A DNA stretch of 64,000 nucleotides from CALOBA01 sp942491465 (GCA_942491465.1 CALOBA010000064.1:135287-199286), one strand, 5' to 3'; counted from the stretch's first letter, positions 30,717-40,497 are shown. Numbers and translations are program-made. The notes: generated by a model not told the origin, from the letters alone.

Positions 30717-30761
30717 GCCCGTCAACCATTCGGACAGCCGCCCCACAGCGAGGCCGAAGAC

Positions 30762-32570
30762 ATGCAGCTATCCTTCACCCACGGCCCAAGCGCGCTGCCT
30801 CGCGCGCCCGCCTATCGGACCCTGATCCTCGGCGATCTCGACCCGGACGGTGCCGCGGGCCATCAAGGGCCCATCCGTATCGATCGCGCCGGCTTCAATG
30901 CGGTTTTCGATGCCATCGCGCCGGTCTTGGATCTCGACCTCGACAACGCCCTGAGCGCCCGCGCCGAGACCTGGTGGCTAAAGCTCCAGTTCCGGAGCCT
31001 GAACGACTTCACCCCCGAGGGCCTCATCCGCGCCATCCCGGAGCTGGGCTGGATCGACGGTCTGCGCCAGGCCATCGTTGAGGTCGCTGCCGGGCGCACG
31101 CCGCCGGGCCGGCTCCGCGACATGCTCGACGACTATGCCGGCCTTGCCCCCCTGGCCGACGCCCTCGGCCGATGTCGCCAGGCCCTCGCCGCGGGCGAGG
31201 CCCGGCCCAAACCCGCGCCCAAGCCCGCGCCGACACCAAGCCCCGCGCCGTCGGCACCCGCCGGCGGTACCGACCCCCTCGATCGCCTGTTCGACCTGGT
31301 CGATGCCGGAGGCCCCGCCAAAGACGACGCCGACGCCTCGGCGCCGAAGGCCAACAGCGCCGTCGGCGGCGCCATCGCCGCCATCGGCCGACAAGGCGGC
31401 CAGCGCCGACCGTTGAGCGGCCTTGATGGGGCTTCGGCCCTGGTGACCGAGCTGCTCGAGCGGCAGGTCCGGCTGATCCTCTCGCACCCGCGCTTCATCG
31501 CCCTGGAACAGGCCTGGCGCGGACTGCGCTGGCTGCTGCAAGGCGTCGGCGGCGACGTCCCCGTCGATGTGCACTGCCTGCCCTGCCGGTTCACCGATGC
31601 CGCCGAGGCCATTGCCCGGGCCAGGCCGGCAGCGGCCGAAGGGGCCGGGGAGGGCGCGGGCGGCGGTTTCGACCTGATCCTTGCCGACTTTGCTGCCGGC
31701 ACCCGTGAACTCGACGCGGTCCTGGCCATCGCCGGCGCCGCCGAGGCGATCATGACCCCGGTGCTGCTGACCCTCGACGACGGCTTCCTGCAGCCCCCGG
31801 AGGGCAAGCCCTTGGGCCGGGTGCGCGACCCGGCCAACCTGCTCGACCAGCCGGTCTACCAGCGCTGGAACGCCCGCACCGATGCCCCGGCCCTGCGCTG
31901 GCTGGGCTGTTGCTTCAACGACCTGCTGCTGCGCCCGCCCTACCGGCCGGGCAGCCGCCGCGGTGCCGGCATCACCCAGCCGCCCCAGGCTGGGCTATGG
32001 GGACATGCCGGCTGGCTGGTGGCACGGCGCATCATCGAGCAGCAGCAGCAGACCGACTGGCCGGCGCCGATCACCGGTGCACGCAACGGCCGCATTGAGG
32101 ATTTAGACCTGATGGACCCTGGCGACGGCGCGCAGCGTCCATTGCGGCACCTGCTCTCGCCGGAACAGGCCGAGGACTTGGGCCGGGTCGGGATCATCGC
32201 CTTGGCCTGTGCCGAGGATCAGGACAGCGCCTGGATCACCGCCGCCCCGTCGTTGCTGCGCATCCAGCCCCAGGCCCAAGCCGATGTCACCCGAGCCCAG
32301 CGTCGCGACGCCGGTCTGGCGTTTCAGCTCGTCCGTGCTCGCTTGGCCCAGTGCATCATCGGCGCGCTGGACCGCCTCGTCGGCGGCAACGCCGGAGAGA
32401 CCGCGGCAGCCCTGGAGCGCTACGCCGAGGGCCTGGTCGCCGGCACCGGCCCCTCCGCCGGTGCCTCCATCAGTCAGGCCGACGACGAGCCGGGACAACT
32501 GCTGCTGACCATCCGTGTCGGCGAGCAGGTGGTCTCCGGCCTTTCAGTGGAGATGCAACTCAGCCTATGA
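30762..32570 (+). CDS. T6SS contractile sheath protein, TssB-TssC single-chain fusion
   Basis: A 602-aa protein that joins the two sheath subunits, normally separate genes. Residues about 15-125 align by eye with TssB: TLILGDLD, IRIDRAGFNAVFD and FRSLNDFTPEGLIRAIPEL. A Pro/Ala linker covers about 143-170. Residues about 225-602 align with TssC: HPRFIALEQAWRGLRWLL, FDLILADFAAGTRELD, RWLGCCFNDLLLRPPY, LWGHAGWLVARRI and a C-terminal sheath handshake-like end LLTIRVGEQVVSGLSVEMQL. TssC-family identity is strong; the TssB assignment rests on motif order. It may be a divergent sheath or a sheath-like element of another machine. The ATG at 30762 follows the previous gene by 45 bp. Confidence 0.8.
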   Translation: MQLSFTHGPSALPRAPAYRTLILGDLDPDGAAGHQGPIRIDRAGFNAVFDAIAPVLDLDLDNALSARAETWWLKLQFRSLNDFTPEGLIRAIPELGWIDGLRQAIVEVAAGRTPPGRLRDMLDDYAGLAPLADALGRCRQALAAGEARPKPAPKPAPTPSPAPSAPAGGTDPLDRLFDLVDAGGPAKDDADASAPKANSAVGGAIAAIGRQGGQRRPLSGLDGASALVTELLERQVRLILSHPRFIALEQAWRGLRWLLQGVGGDVPVDVHCLPCRFTDAAEAIARARPAAAEGAGEGAGGGFDLILADFAAGTRELDAVLAIAGAAEAIMTPVLLTLDDGFLQPPEGKPLGRVRDPANLLDQPVYQRWNARTDAPALRWLGCCFNDLLLRPPYRPGSRRGAGITQPPQAGLWGHAGWLVARRIIEQQQQTDWPAPITGARNGRIEDLDLMDPGDGAQRPLRHLLSPEQAEDLGRVGIIALACAEDQDSAWITAAPSLLRIQPQAQADVTRAQRRDAGLAFQLVRARLAQCIIGALDRLVGGNAGETAAALERYAEGLVAGTGPSAGASISQADDEPGQLLLTIRVGEQVVSGLSVEMQLSL

Positions 32571-32667
32571 TCCTGGAAACAGCGCCTGCCATCGCGTTGC
32601 AATGCAGGTGTGACGGATGGCCGTTGCACCTGAGCCACCGACCGACAGGACAAGAGCGCCCGGCACG

Positions 32668-33417
32668 ATGACCAAGGTCAAAGACATCCAACTCGATCAG
32701 CTAACTGGCTTGCGCGATGCCTCGCAGAAGATCTCCCAATCCCTGCACCAGTTGCTGTCCACCCAAATCAAGACCCTGACCCCGTTGTTCGCGCCGCGCA
32801 AGGTGCTGGGCGAATTCATGGAAAGCGCCTTCAAGGACAAGGTCCCCGGCGCCGACAAGCAGTTCGCCAAGCTCGAAGGGCGCTACAAGGCCCTCTGCCA
32901 GTCACCCTTCGGCATACCGCCGAAGCTTGCCACGCCGATCCCGAACATCAAGAACCAGCTCGCGCTGTATCCCTGGTCCTATCCCTATACCATCGGCGAG
33001 ATGGTGCTCAGCGTGCGCTCGCCGGTGCGCTGGGTGCTGGCCTACGGTGCCAGCTATGACCTGACCAAGCTGCTGGCCGATCATCTGTCCGGCGAGAAGT
33101 CGCGCCCGGAGGATCTGAAGACCCTGATGCTGACCAGCCTGACCATGTCCGCCCTGGTGGACATGAGCGCCGGCCTCAAGGAGCTGATCGAAGGTCTCAA
33201 CTTCAGCATCGGCGTCGAGCATTCGAGCATCGCCGGCGACCTCCCGTTCATCGTCATCTCCGCGCCCCTGAGTGCCTTTCGCCCGCAGGACGACATGATG
33301 AAGATCGTTGCCCAGCTCTCCGGCACACCGGTGTTCGAGGAGCTGGTGGACGTGGAGGAGATCCCCGGCCTGGAGCACCCGTTCAAGACCCGGCTGCAGG
33401 GCATCGGCGGCGGCTGA
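32668..33417 (+). CDS. Unrecognised protein, last gene of the T6SS locus
   Basis: A 249-aa protein from the ATG at 32668; an in-frame ATG at 32617 would add 17 residues, and neither has a strong ribosome binding site. I do not recognise the family. There is no signal peptide and no clear membrane helix. The N-terminal about 70 residues look helical (SQSLHQLLSTQIKTL). The middle has LALYPWSYPYTIGEMVLSVR. The C-terminal half is mixed (DLPFIVISAPLSAF, SGTPVFEELVDVEEIPGLEH). It follows the fused sheath gene by 97 bp, with the same strand and base composition. A structural or adaptor role in the same apparatus is plausible but unproven. Confidence 0.6.
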   Translation: MTKVKDIQLDQLTGLRDASQKISQSLHQLLSTQIKTLTPLFAPRKVLGEFMESAFKDKVPGADKQFAKLEGRYKALCQSPFGIPPKLATPIPNIKNQLALYPWSYPYTIGEMVLSVRSPVRWVLAYGASYDLTKLLADHLSGEKSRPEDLKTLMLTSLTMSALVDMSAGLKELIEGLNFSIGVEHSSIAGDLPFIVISAPLSAFRPQDDMMKIVAQLSGTPVFEELVDVEEIPGLEHPFKTRLQGIGGG

Positions 33418-33754
33418 AGGACCGGTGCGCCTCAGTCAAGGTTCAGAAACAAGTGGTGCAGACGCAACCACGAAATGGCCAATCAAAAGGTTCAGCGAGC
33501 GGGCGTCTGCGCCACTTGTTTCTGAACCGATCCTAAGGACTAGGGCGACGACCTCGCTCGGACCTGGATGGACAACTCGAGCATGTACATGGTCATGTCC
33601 CACATCCATCTCTTGCCTCCAACGCAGCCTGACCTGAAACAACGTTTTCGGTACTGAAAAACTTAGCAAAAGTCAGGAAATCCTGAGCCATGATGGGGCT
33701 TAAGAACCCCCTCCGGTATACTCTCGCCTTTCCCGGCCAACCGGAGCACATGCC
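33418..33754. other. Intergenic region between the T6SS locus and fumarase
   Basis: It contains family A element copy 2 at 33440-33528, just after the end of the T6SS locus. The more AT-rich stretch around 33640-33730 (TACTGAAAAACTTAGC and CGGTATACTCTCGCC) is likely to hold the fumarase promoter. No gene is supported. Confidence 0.5.
33440..33528. mobile_element. Family A inverted-repeat element, copy 2
   Basis: An 89-bp element with near-perfect 26-bp terminal inverted repeats starting GGTTCAGAAACAAGTGG and ending CCACTTGTTTCTGAACC. Flanks conserved between copies are CTCAGTCAA on the left and GATCCTAAGG on the right, so the mobile unit may be slightly longer. It lies 22 bp after the stop of the last T6SS-locus gene. 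Confidence 0.85.
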
Positions 33755-35278
33755 ATGACGACGATCCGCCAGTCCGACTTTATCGACAGCATCGCCGATG
33801 CCCTGCAGTTCATCTCTTACTACCATCCCGCCGACTTCGTCGCCGCCCTGACCGCCGCCTATGAGGCCGAGGAGTCGCCGGCGGCCAAGGACGCCATGGC
33901 CCAGATCCTGGTCAACTCGCGCATGTGTGCCGAGGGCCGGCGGCCGATCTGTCAGGACACCGGCATGGTGGTGGCATTCGTGCGCGTCGGCATGGGGGTG
34001 CGCTTCGACGGCGCTATGGGCCTGCAGGAGATGGTGGATGCCGGCGTGCGACGCGCCTATACCGATCCGGACAACGTGTTGCGGGCGTCGATGGTGAGCC
34101 CGCCCTATGGCGCGCGCACGAACACCAAGGACAACACGCCGGCCATCGTCCACTGCGAGCTGGTGCCCGGTGACACCATCGATGTGCAGATCGCGGCCAA
34201 GGGCGGCGGCTCGGAGAACAAGGCGCGGTTCGCGATCCTGAATCCGAGCGACAGCCTGGTGGACTGGGTGTTGAAGACGGTGCCGACCCTGGGGGCGGGC
34301 TGGTGTCCGCCGGGCATGCTCGGCATCGGCATCGGCGGCTCGGCGGAGAAGGCGATGCTGCTGGCCAAGGAGGCGCTGATGGAGGATATCGACATCCACG
34401 AGCTGAAACAGCGCGGCGCCGCCGACGACATGGAGGCCCTGCGCTTGGAACTGCATGAGAAGGTCAATGCGCTGGGCATCGGCGCCCAGGGGCTGGGCGG
34501 CCTGACCACGGTGCTGGACGTCAAGATCAAGACCTACCCGACCCATGCCGCCTCGCTGCCGGTGGCGATCATCCCGAATTGCGCCGCGACCCGCCACGTC
34601 CACTTCAGTCTCGACGGCTCGGGCCCGGCGCAGCTGACCCCGCCGAGCCTGAAGGACTGGCCGGATATCGCCTACGACCCCACCGCCGGCGCCCGTCGTG
34701 TCGATCTCGACAGCCTGACCCGGGACGACATTGCCGATTGGCAGCCCGGCGATCGGCTGCTGCTGTCCGGCAAGCTGCTGACCGGCCGTGACGCCGCCCA
34801 CAAGCGGATGATCGACCTGTTCGACCGCGGCGAGCCGCTGCCCGAGGGCGTGGACCTGCGCGATCGCTTCATCTACTACGTGGGCCCGGTGGACCCGGTG
34901 CGCGACGAGGTGGTGGGCCCCGCCGGTCCGACCACGGCCACGCGCATGGACAAGTTCACCGACCGGCTGTTGGCCGAGACCGGCCTGATGGGCATGGTCG
35001 GCAAGGCCGAGCGCGGCCCGGTCGCCATCGACGCCATCAAGCGCCACGGCGCGGTCTATCTGATGGCCGTGGGCGGTGCCGCCTATCTGGTGGCCAAGGC
35101 GATCAAGGGCTCGCGGCTGGTCGCCTTCGAGGACCTGGGGATGGAGGCGATCCGCGAGTTCGTGGTGGAGGATATGCCGGTGACCGTCGCCGTCGACAGT
35201 CGCGGTGAGTCGGTCCATCGCACGGGGCCCAAGGAGTGGCAGGCGCGGATCGGGAAGATCCCGGTGGTCGCGGGTTAG
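33755..35278 (+). CDS. Class I fumarate hydratase (iron-sulfur)
   Basis: A 507-aa oxygen-sensitive [4Fe-4S] fumarase converting fumarate and malate in the TCA cycle. The family cysteine motifs are visible: RPICQDTGM near residue 70 and IIPNCAATRH near 277. The C-terminal domain has GPAGPTTATRMDKF, GMVGKAERG and GAVYLMAVGGAAYLVAKAI, as in two-domain FumA/FumB-type enzymes. The length is slightly below the E. coli paralogues. It has its own upstream intergenic region and appears monocistronic. The ATG at 33755 is preceded by CCGGAG. Confidence 0.95.
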   Translation: MTTIRQSDFIDSIADALQFISYYHPADFVAALTAAYEAEESPAAKDAMAQILVNSRMCAEGRRPICQDTGMVVAFVRVGMGVRFDGAMGLQEMVDAGVRRAYTDPDNVLRASMVSPPYGARTNTKDNTPAIVHCELVPGDTIDVQIAAKGGGSENKARFAILNPSDSLVDWVLKTVPTLGAGWCPPGMLGIGIGGSAEKAMLLAKEALMEDIDIHELKQRGAADDMEALRLELHEKVNALGIGAQGLGGLTTVLDVKIKTYPTHAASLPVAIIPNCAATRHVHFSLDGSGPAQLTPPSLKDWPDIAYDPTAGARRVDLDSLTRDDIADWQPGDRLLLSGKLLTGRDAAHKRMIDLFDRGEPLPEGVDLRDRFIYYVGPVDPVRDEVVGPAGPTTATRMDKFTDRLLAETGLMGMVGKAERGPVAIDAIKRHGAVYLMAVGGAAYLVAKAIKGSRLVAFEDLGMEAIREFVVEDMPVTVAVDSRGESVHRTGPKEWQARIGKIPVVAG

Positions 35279-35360
35279 CCGTCCCCAATTGTCATTGCAG
35301 GCGCGCATCGAAGGGGCCAAAGTCCGCGCGAGACTTGAGCAGACTCGGAGTGTTGCATCT

Positions 35361-36800
35361 ATGCCCGTCCATCCCACGTCATCCCGCCGTCGTCCGCGCT
35401 GGCTTGGCCTCGCCCTGGTGCTGATGACCCTGTTGCCGGCCGCCTCGCCGCAGGCCGCCATCGATTGGGTCACCGGCCAGGGGACGGCGGAGGCCAAGGT
35501 CCACCTCTATTTCTTCTGGTCGAAGCGCTGTCCGCATTGCCAGAAGGCGGTGCCGTTCGTGTCGTCGCTGGAGCAGGAGCTGGACTGGCTGGACGTGCAC
35601 AGCTACGAGATCACCGCCGGCCGCGACAACGTCCAGCGCTACATCGACATGGCCGGCCAGCTCGGGCGCGATGCGCGCTCGGTGCCGGCCTTCATCATCT
35701 GCGAGCGGATGATCACCGGCTACGATCATGCCGGCGGCATCGGCGCCCAGATCCGTCGGCTGGCGGAGCTGTGTCGGCCGCTGCCGCCGACGCCCGCGCC
35801 AACCGCGGAGGCGCCGCCGAGCGCGGCCGAGCCGGAGGCGATGCCGCGCGCCACCATAGCGGCCCTGGGGGTCGGCGAGAGGGCTGACGGTCCGACGCAG
35901 ACCGCCGCCGTGGTCGCGGTCGCCAGCGCCGCCGATGCATCAGCACCGCAGCGCGAGACGCTGACCGTGCCGGTGCTCGGCGAGCTGGATGCCGAGTCCA
36001 TGTCGTTGCCGCTGTTCACGCTGGTCATCGCCGGGCTCGATGCGTTCAACCCCTGCGCCTTCTTCGTGCTGCTGTTCCTGCTGAGTCTGATGGTCCACGC
36101 CCGCAGCCGGGCGCGGATGCTGATGGTGGGCGGGACCTTCGTGTTCTTCTCCGGGCTGGTCTACTTCCTGTTTATGGCCGCCTGGCTGAACCTGTTCCTG
36201 GTGGTGGGCGGGGCCCCGCTGGTGACGCTGGTCGCCGGGCTGGTGGCCCTATTGATCGGCGCGCTGAACATCAAGGACTTCTTCCTGTTCAAGCAGGGGC
36301 CGAGCCTGTCGATCCCCGAGCAGGCCAAGCCCGGTCTGTTCCGCCGCATGCGCGGCCTGCTCAGCGCCGAGAACCTGGGTACCATGCTGTTCGGCACCGT
36401 CATGCTGGCCCTGGCCGCGAACAGCTACGAGCTGCTGTGCACCGCCGGCTTCCCGATGGTCTACACCAGGGTGTTGACGTTGAACGCACTGTCGGGCTGG
36501 GGCTACTACGGCTGGCTGTTGCTCTATAACCTGATCTACATCCTGCCGCTGCTGGCCATCGTGCTGGTGTTCACCTTCACACTGGGTGCGCGCAAGCTCA
36601 GCGAGCGCCAGGGGCGGGTGCTGAAACTGCTCTCCGGCAGCATGATGCTCGGCCTCGGGTTGGTCATGTTGGCGGCGCCGGAATGGTTGAACAGCCCGTT
36701 GATCGGGATCGGTCTGCTGCTGCTGGCCATCATCGTCACGGCGATCGCGGCCTGGCTCACGCGCGGCGGACGCGGCGCGGAGGCCGACCAGACTACTTGA
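35361..36800 (+). CDS. Thioredoxin-fold and CcdA/DsbD-like membrane protein
   Basis: A 479-aa membrane thiol-redox protein. A signal peptide ends near ASPQAA at about 32. A thioredoxin/glutaredoxin-like domain follows with the CPHC active site (KRCPHCQKAVPF, about 53-64) and a RSVPAFIICERMITGYD substrate loop. After an Ala/Pro linker come about six membrane helices of the CcdA/DsbD type, starting DAFNPCAFFVLLFLLSL, with the NPC and a later LLCTAGFP cysteine as the likely redox pair. It may supply reductant to periplasmic thiols or cytochrome c maturation. I chose the ATG at 35361 with GGAG 10 bases upstream; the longer frame from 35205 overlaps fumarase. Its 3-prime end overlaps the convergent zinc-ribbon gene by 8 bp. 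Confidence 0.85.
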   Translation: MPVHPTSSRRRPRWLGLALVLMTLLPAASPQAAIDWVTGQGTAEAKVHLYFFWSKRCPHCQKAVPFVSSLEQELDWLDVHSYEITAGRDNVQRYIDMAGQLGRDARSVPAFIICERMITGYDHAGGIGAQIRRLAELCRPLPPTPAPTAEAPPSAAEPEAMPRATIAALGVGERADGPTQTAAVVAVASAADASAPQRETLTVPVLGELDAESMSLPLFTLVIAGLDAFNPCAFFVLLFLLSLMVHARSRARMLMVGGTFVFFSGLVYFLFMAAWLNLFLVVGGAPLVTLVAGLVALLIGALNIKDFFLFKQGPSLSIPEQAKPGLFRRMRGLLSAENLGTMLFGTVMLALAANSYELLCTAGFPMVYTRVLTLNALSGWGYYGWLLLYNLIYILPLLAIVLVFTFTLGARKLSERQGRVLKLLSGSMMLGLGLVMLAAPEWLNSPLIGIGLLLLAIIVTAIAAWLTRGGRGAEADQTT

Positions 36801-37086
36801 ACAGGTCCTCGGCGGCCTGGCGCAGATCGCCGCCGTCGACCGCCGCCGAACTCGCGGGCTCGGTGGTCGGCTCGAAGAAGCCGCAGAAGTTTGCGCGGTC
36901 CTTGGCCGCCACCGGCTCGGCCATGGGCTCGATGCAGTCATTGGGCCGACCGCGCCGGTACCAGCGGCAGTTCAGGCAGACGCGGGTTGCCCGACCGCAG
37001 CCCAGGCAGGTCTGCTCACGGCCGAGATCGGCAGGGGTCAGATCGCGGCCGCAGTGCCAGCAGCGGCCGATGGTGTCGGTGGTCAA
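36793..37086 (-). CDS. Small zinc-ribbon protein
   Basis: A 97-aa hypothetical protein with CWHCG and CLGC pairs, then CLNC and a further C in NFCGFFEP, suggesting one or two structural zinc sites. I chose the TTG at 37086 because a strong GGAGG lies 8 bases upstream. The ATG at 37134 would place the first codons inside a family B repeat element and lacks that site. No signal peptide. Convergent with the thioredoxin/CcdA-like gene. The function is unknown. Confidence 0.65.
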   Translation of the reverse strand: MTTDTIGRCWHCGRDLTPADLGREQTCLGCGRATRVCLNCRWYRRGRPNDCIEPMAEPVAAKDRANFCGFFEPTTEPASSAAVDGGDLRQAAEDLFK

Positions 37087-37112
37087 TCGGCTGTCCTCCG
37101 GTGTCGGGCTAA

Positions 37113-37213
37113 GGCGATTTCTGTCAACTTTCATACCATCTGACTTGTCTTGCCCTCCTTGAAGGCGAACGTCAATCCTGCGTCATCTGGTATGAAAGTT
37201 TCCGGCAATCGCC
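37113..37213. mobile_element. Family B inverted-repeat element, copy 1
   Basis: A 101-bp stretch bounded by GGCGATTTCTGTCAACTTTC and the inverted counterpart ending GCAATCGCC. The two arms include ATACCATCTGAC and GTCATCTGGTAT. A shorter copy with the same ends is at 41697-41765. Non-coding and palindromic, so probably a miniature non-autonomous element. Confidence 0.7.
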
Positions 37214-37276
37214 TAAAGGGTTTTCCGGCCGCATCTTAAACCCCGTGGCGGCCTGGGTGCATGGTACGATTCCAAC

Positions 37277-38368
37277 ATGGAACCTGCCGCTCAAGATCGG
37301 CCGGAGACGGCGGTCGATCCGAACTCCGCCAAGCTGCGGCCTCACCAGACCCATCTGGTGGGGAGGGTGCTGATGCTGGCGGTGGTGGTGGTCGGGGGCT
37401 TTGCGCTGTTCGATCTGGTGCTGACCGGCTACTGGCTGCACGCCGTCGTCGAGCTCGGCGCCTGTGTCGTCTTCGCCGGCGTCGCCTGGCAGCTGCGTCA
37501 GCGCGTGGCGCCGGCGCCGGAGCGGGCACTCTTTCCGGGCACCCTGGCGGTCGCCGTGGTGATCCTGGTGGTCGTGGTCAGCGGCGAGCCCGGTGACGGC
37601 ATCCTGGTTTGGGCCGCCCTCTATCCGCCGATCCCGTTCTTCCTGCACGGCCTGCGCACCGGCCTGATCCTCTCCGGCGGCTTCAGCGTGCTGCTCACCG
37701 CCGCCCTCGGCGCCCGCTTCGTCATCGACCCTGGCGGGGGGCTGGAGTGGGTCGCGCCCTTTAACGTGGCCGGCGCGGCCGGTGCGTCCACCGCGCTGGC
37801 CTATGTCTACGAGTCTGCGCGGGAGCAGGCCGCCCAGGCGCTCGAGCGGGCGGCCAACTTCGACGTGCTGACCGGCATCGCCAACCGCCGCGGCTTTCAG
37901 CAGGGGTTCGGCTGTCGGATGCAGCTGGCGCGCAGATCCGGCCGGCCGATCTCGCTGCTGGTGCTCGACATCGACCGCCTCAAGCAGGTCAACGACACCG
38001 CCGGTCATCGCGCCGGCGATGCCCTGATCCGCCATCAGGTGCAGCTCATCCAAGCGCGTATCCGCGGCCAGGATATGCTCGGCCGGATCGGCGGCGACGA
38101 GCTGGCGCTGCTGTTGCCGGATACCGACCTCGACGGTGCGGTCATACTGGCCGAAAGCCTGCTGCACACGGTGCGCAATGCGCCCATCTGGTTCGAGGGT
38201 CGACGGCTGGTCGGCACCCTGAGTATCGGCGCCGCTCAGGCGACGCCCCCGGGCGAGGGCTTCGACAGCCTGTTCGCTGCCGCCGATGCCGGGCTGTACC
38301 AGGCTAAGGAGGGCGGGCGCGACCGTGTCGTTGCCGTGCCGCGGATCTCCATGGGCCATAGGCGATAA
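37277..38368 (+). CDS. Membrane diguanylate cyclase (GGDEL variant)
   Basis: A 363-aa protein with about five or six N-terminal membrane helices (residues about 25-180) and a C-terminal GGDEF domain (about 190-360). The domain has DVLTGIANRRGF, the substrate region DIDRLKQVND and the active-site loop RIGGDELALLL, where the usual F/Y-F position after GGDE is L. An RGQD inhibitory I-site sits five residues upstream of the loop, so product feedback is likely if the enzyme is active. Product would be cyclic di-GMP. Alone upstream of the riboflavin genes. Confidence 0.88.
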   Translation: MEPAAQDRPETAVDPNSAKLRPHQTHLVGRVLMLAVVVVGGFALFDLVLTGYWLHAVVELGACVVFAGVAWQLRQRVAPAPERALFPGTLAVAVVILVVVVSGEPGDGILVWAALYPPIPFFLHGLRTGLILSGGFSVLLTAALGARFVIDPGGGLEWVAPFNVAGAAGASTALAYVYESAREQAAQALERAANFDVLTGIANRRGFQQGFGCRMQLARRSGRPISLLVLDIDRLKQVNDTAGHRAGDALIRHQVQLIQARIRGQDMLGRIGGDELALLLPDTDLDGAVILAESLLHTVRNAPIWFEGRRLVGTLSIGAAQATPPGEGFDSLFAAADAGLYQAKEGGRDRVVAVPRISMGHRR

Positions 38369-38419
38369 TCCCAACAACCGCAGATGTTCGCAGATCAACA
38401 ACAGCAACGGGGGAAGCAG

Positions 38420-39085
38420 ATGTTTACCGGCATCATCCAAGCCATCGGCGAGATCCAGCGCCTGGAGCCCCGCGGCGGCGACGTGCGCCTGCGCGTCGGC
38501 GTCGGCGCGCTGGCGCTGGAGCAGGCGACCATCGGCGACAGCATCGCCGTCAACGGTGTCTGTCTGACCGCCGTGGATCTTGCGGGCGGCACCTTTGCCG
38601 CCGACGTCTCCCGCGAGACCCTGTCGCTGACCAGTCTCGGCGGCCTGAGCCCCGGTGCCCCGGTCAACCTGGAGCAGGCCCTGACGCTGGCCACGCCCCT
38701 CGGCGGCCATCTGGTCAGCGGCCATGTCGACGGCCTCGGCGAGGTCATGGAGATCCGCGAGGACGGTCGCTCCTGGCGCCTGCGCATTCGTGCCCCCGAC
38801 GAGCTGGCCCGCTACATCGCCGCCAAGGGCTCCATCGCCATCGACGGCACCAGTCTGACCGTCAACAGCGTCGACGGTGCCGTCTTCAGCCTGAACGTCG
38901 TCCCGCACACGCTCAAGGCCACCATCATCGGCGGCTACCGGGTCGGCGCCCGGGTCAACCTGGAGGTGGATCTGATCGCCCGCTACCTGGAGCGCCTGGT
39001 CCTCGGCCGCAAGGCCGCCGACCCCGGCGGTTGCAACATCACCGAGGCATTCCTTGCCGAGCACGGCTTCCGGGGCTCGACCTGA
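38420..39085 (+). CDS. ribE: Riboflavin synthase alpha chain
   Basis: A 221-aa enzyme that dismutates 6,7-dimethyl-8-ribityllumazine to riboflavin. The start is the classical MFTGIIQAIGEI, and the ATG at 38420 follows GGGGGAAG. Two tandem lumazine-binding domains are seen, each with an NGVCLT/DGTSLTVN-type motif: GDSIAVNGVCLTAV in the first and KGSIAIDGTSLTVNSV in the second. GHLVSGHVDG links them. First gene of the riboflavin block; no ribD precedes it here. Confidence 0.96.
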   Translation: MFTGIIQAIGEIQRLEPRGGDVRLRVGVGALALEQATIGDSIAVNGVCLTAVDLAGGTFAADVSRETLSLTSLGGLSPGAPVNLEQALTLATPLGGHLVSGHVDGLGEVMEIREDGRSWRLRIRAPDELARYIAAKGSIAIDGTSLTVNSVDGAVFSLNVVPHTLKATIIGGYRVGARVNLEVDLIARYLERLVLGRKAADPGGCNITEAFLAEHGFRGST

Positions 39086-39169
39086 GCGTCGGCCGAAGCC
39101 GGCGCCGCATTGCTTTCGTGCTACCATTCGCGGTTTTCCGCCGCGCCGAGACTAGCTGTTGGCTGCAAC

Positions 39170-40282
<1,113 letters not shown>

Positions 40283-40349
40283 TCGTTGCCAGATACAACC
40301 GCGCCTGAATTCAGGTAAACGCAATCGGTCCGCAGCCGTTGTCCCATTC

Positions 40350-40433
40350 GTGATCGTGATCGTGATCGTGATCGTGATCGTGATCGTGATCGTGAGCGGA
40401 CTCGGACTCGACCACGACCACGACCACGACCAG
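40350..40433. repeat. Hexanucleotide microsatellite, GTGATC x7, with complementary tail
   Basis: Seven perfect GTGATC units (40350-40391) are followed by GTGAGC, then CGGACT and CCACGA-type repeats to 40433. The CACGAC repeats can pair partly with the GTGATC tract, so the RNA could form a hairpin between ribB and ribH. A related structure lies after urtD (about 49463-49533). Confidence 0.85.
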
Positions 40434-40497
40434 AGTTCGTTGGCGAAACCTAGGCGCAGTTGAACCCATCTATTTCCATCTTCGGAGCATCCGATCC

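Noticed and set aside
33593..35497. A 634-codon minus-strand ORF
   Set aside because: Antisense to class I fumarase; His/Ala/Gly-rich translation without motifs.
40350..40433. CRISPR or riboswitch (FMN) between ribB and ribH
   Set aside because: The tract is a simple hexanucleotide repeat; no FMN riboswitch core was recognised before ribE, ribB or ribH.
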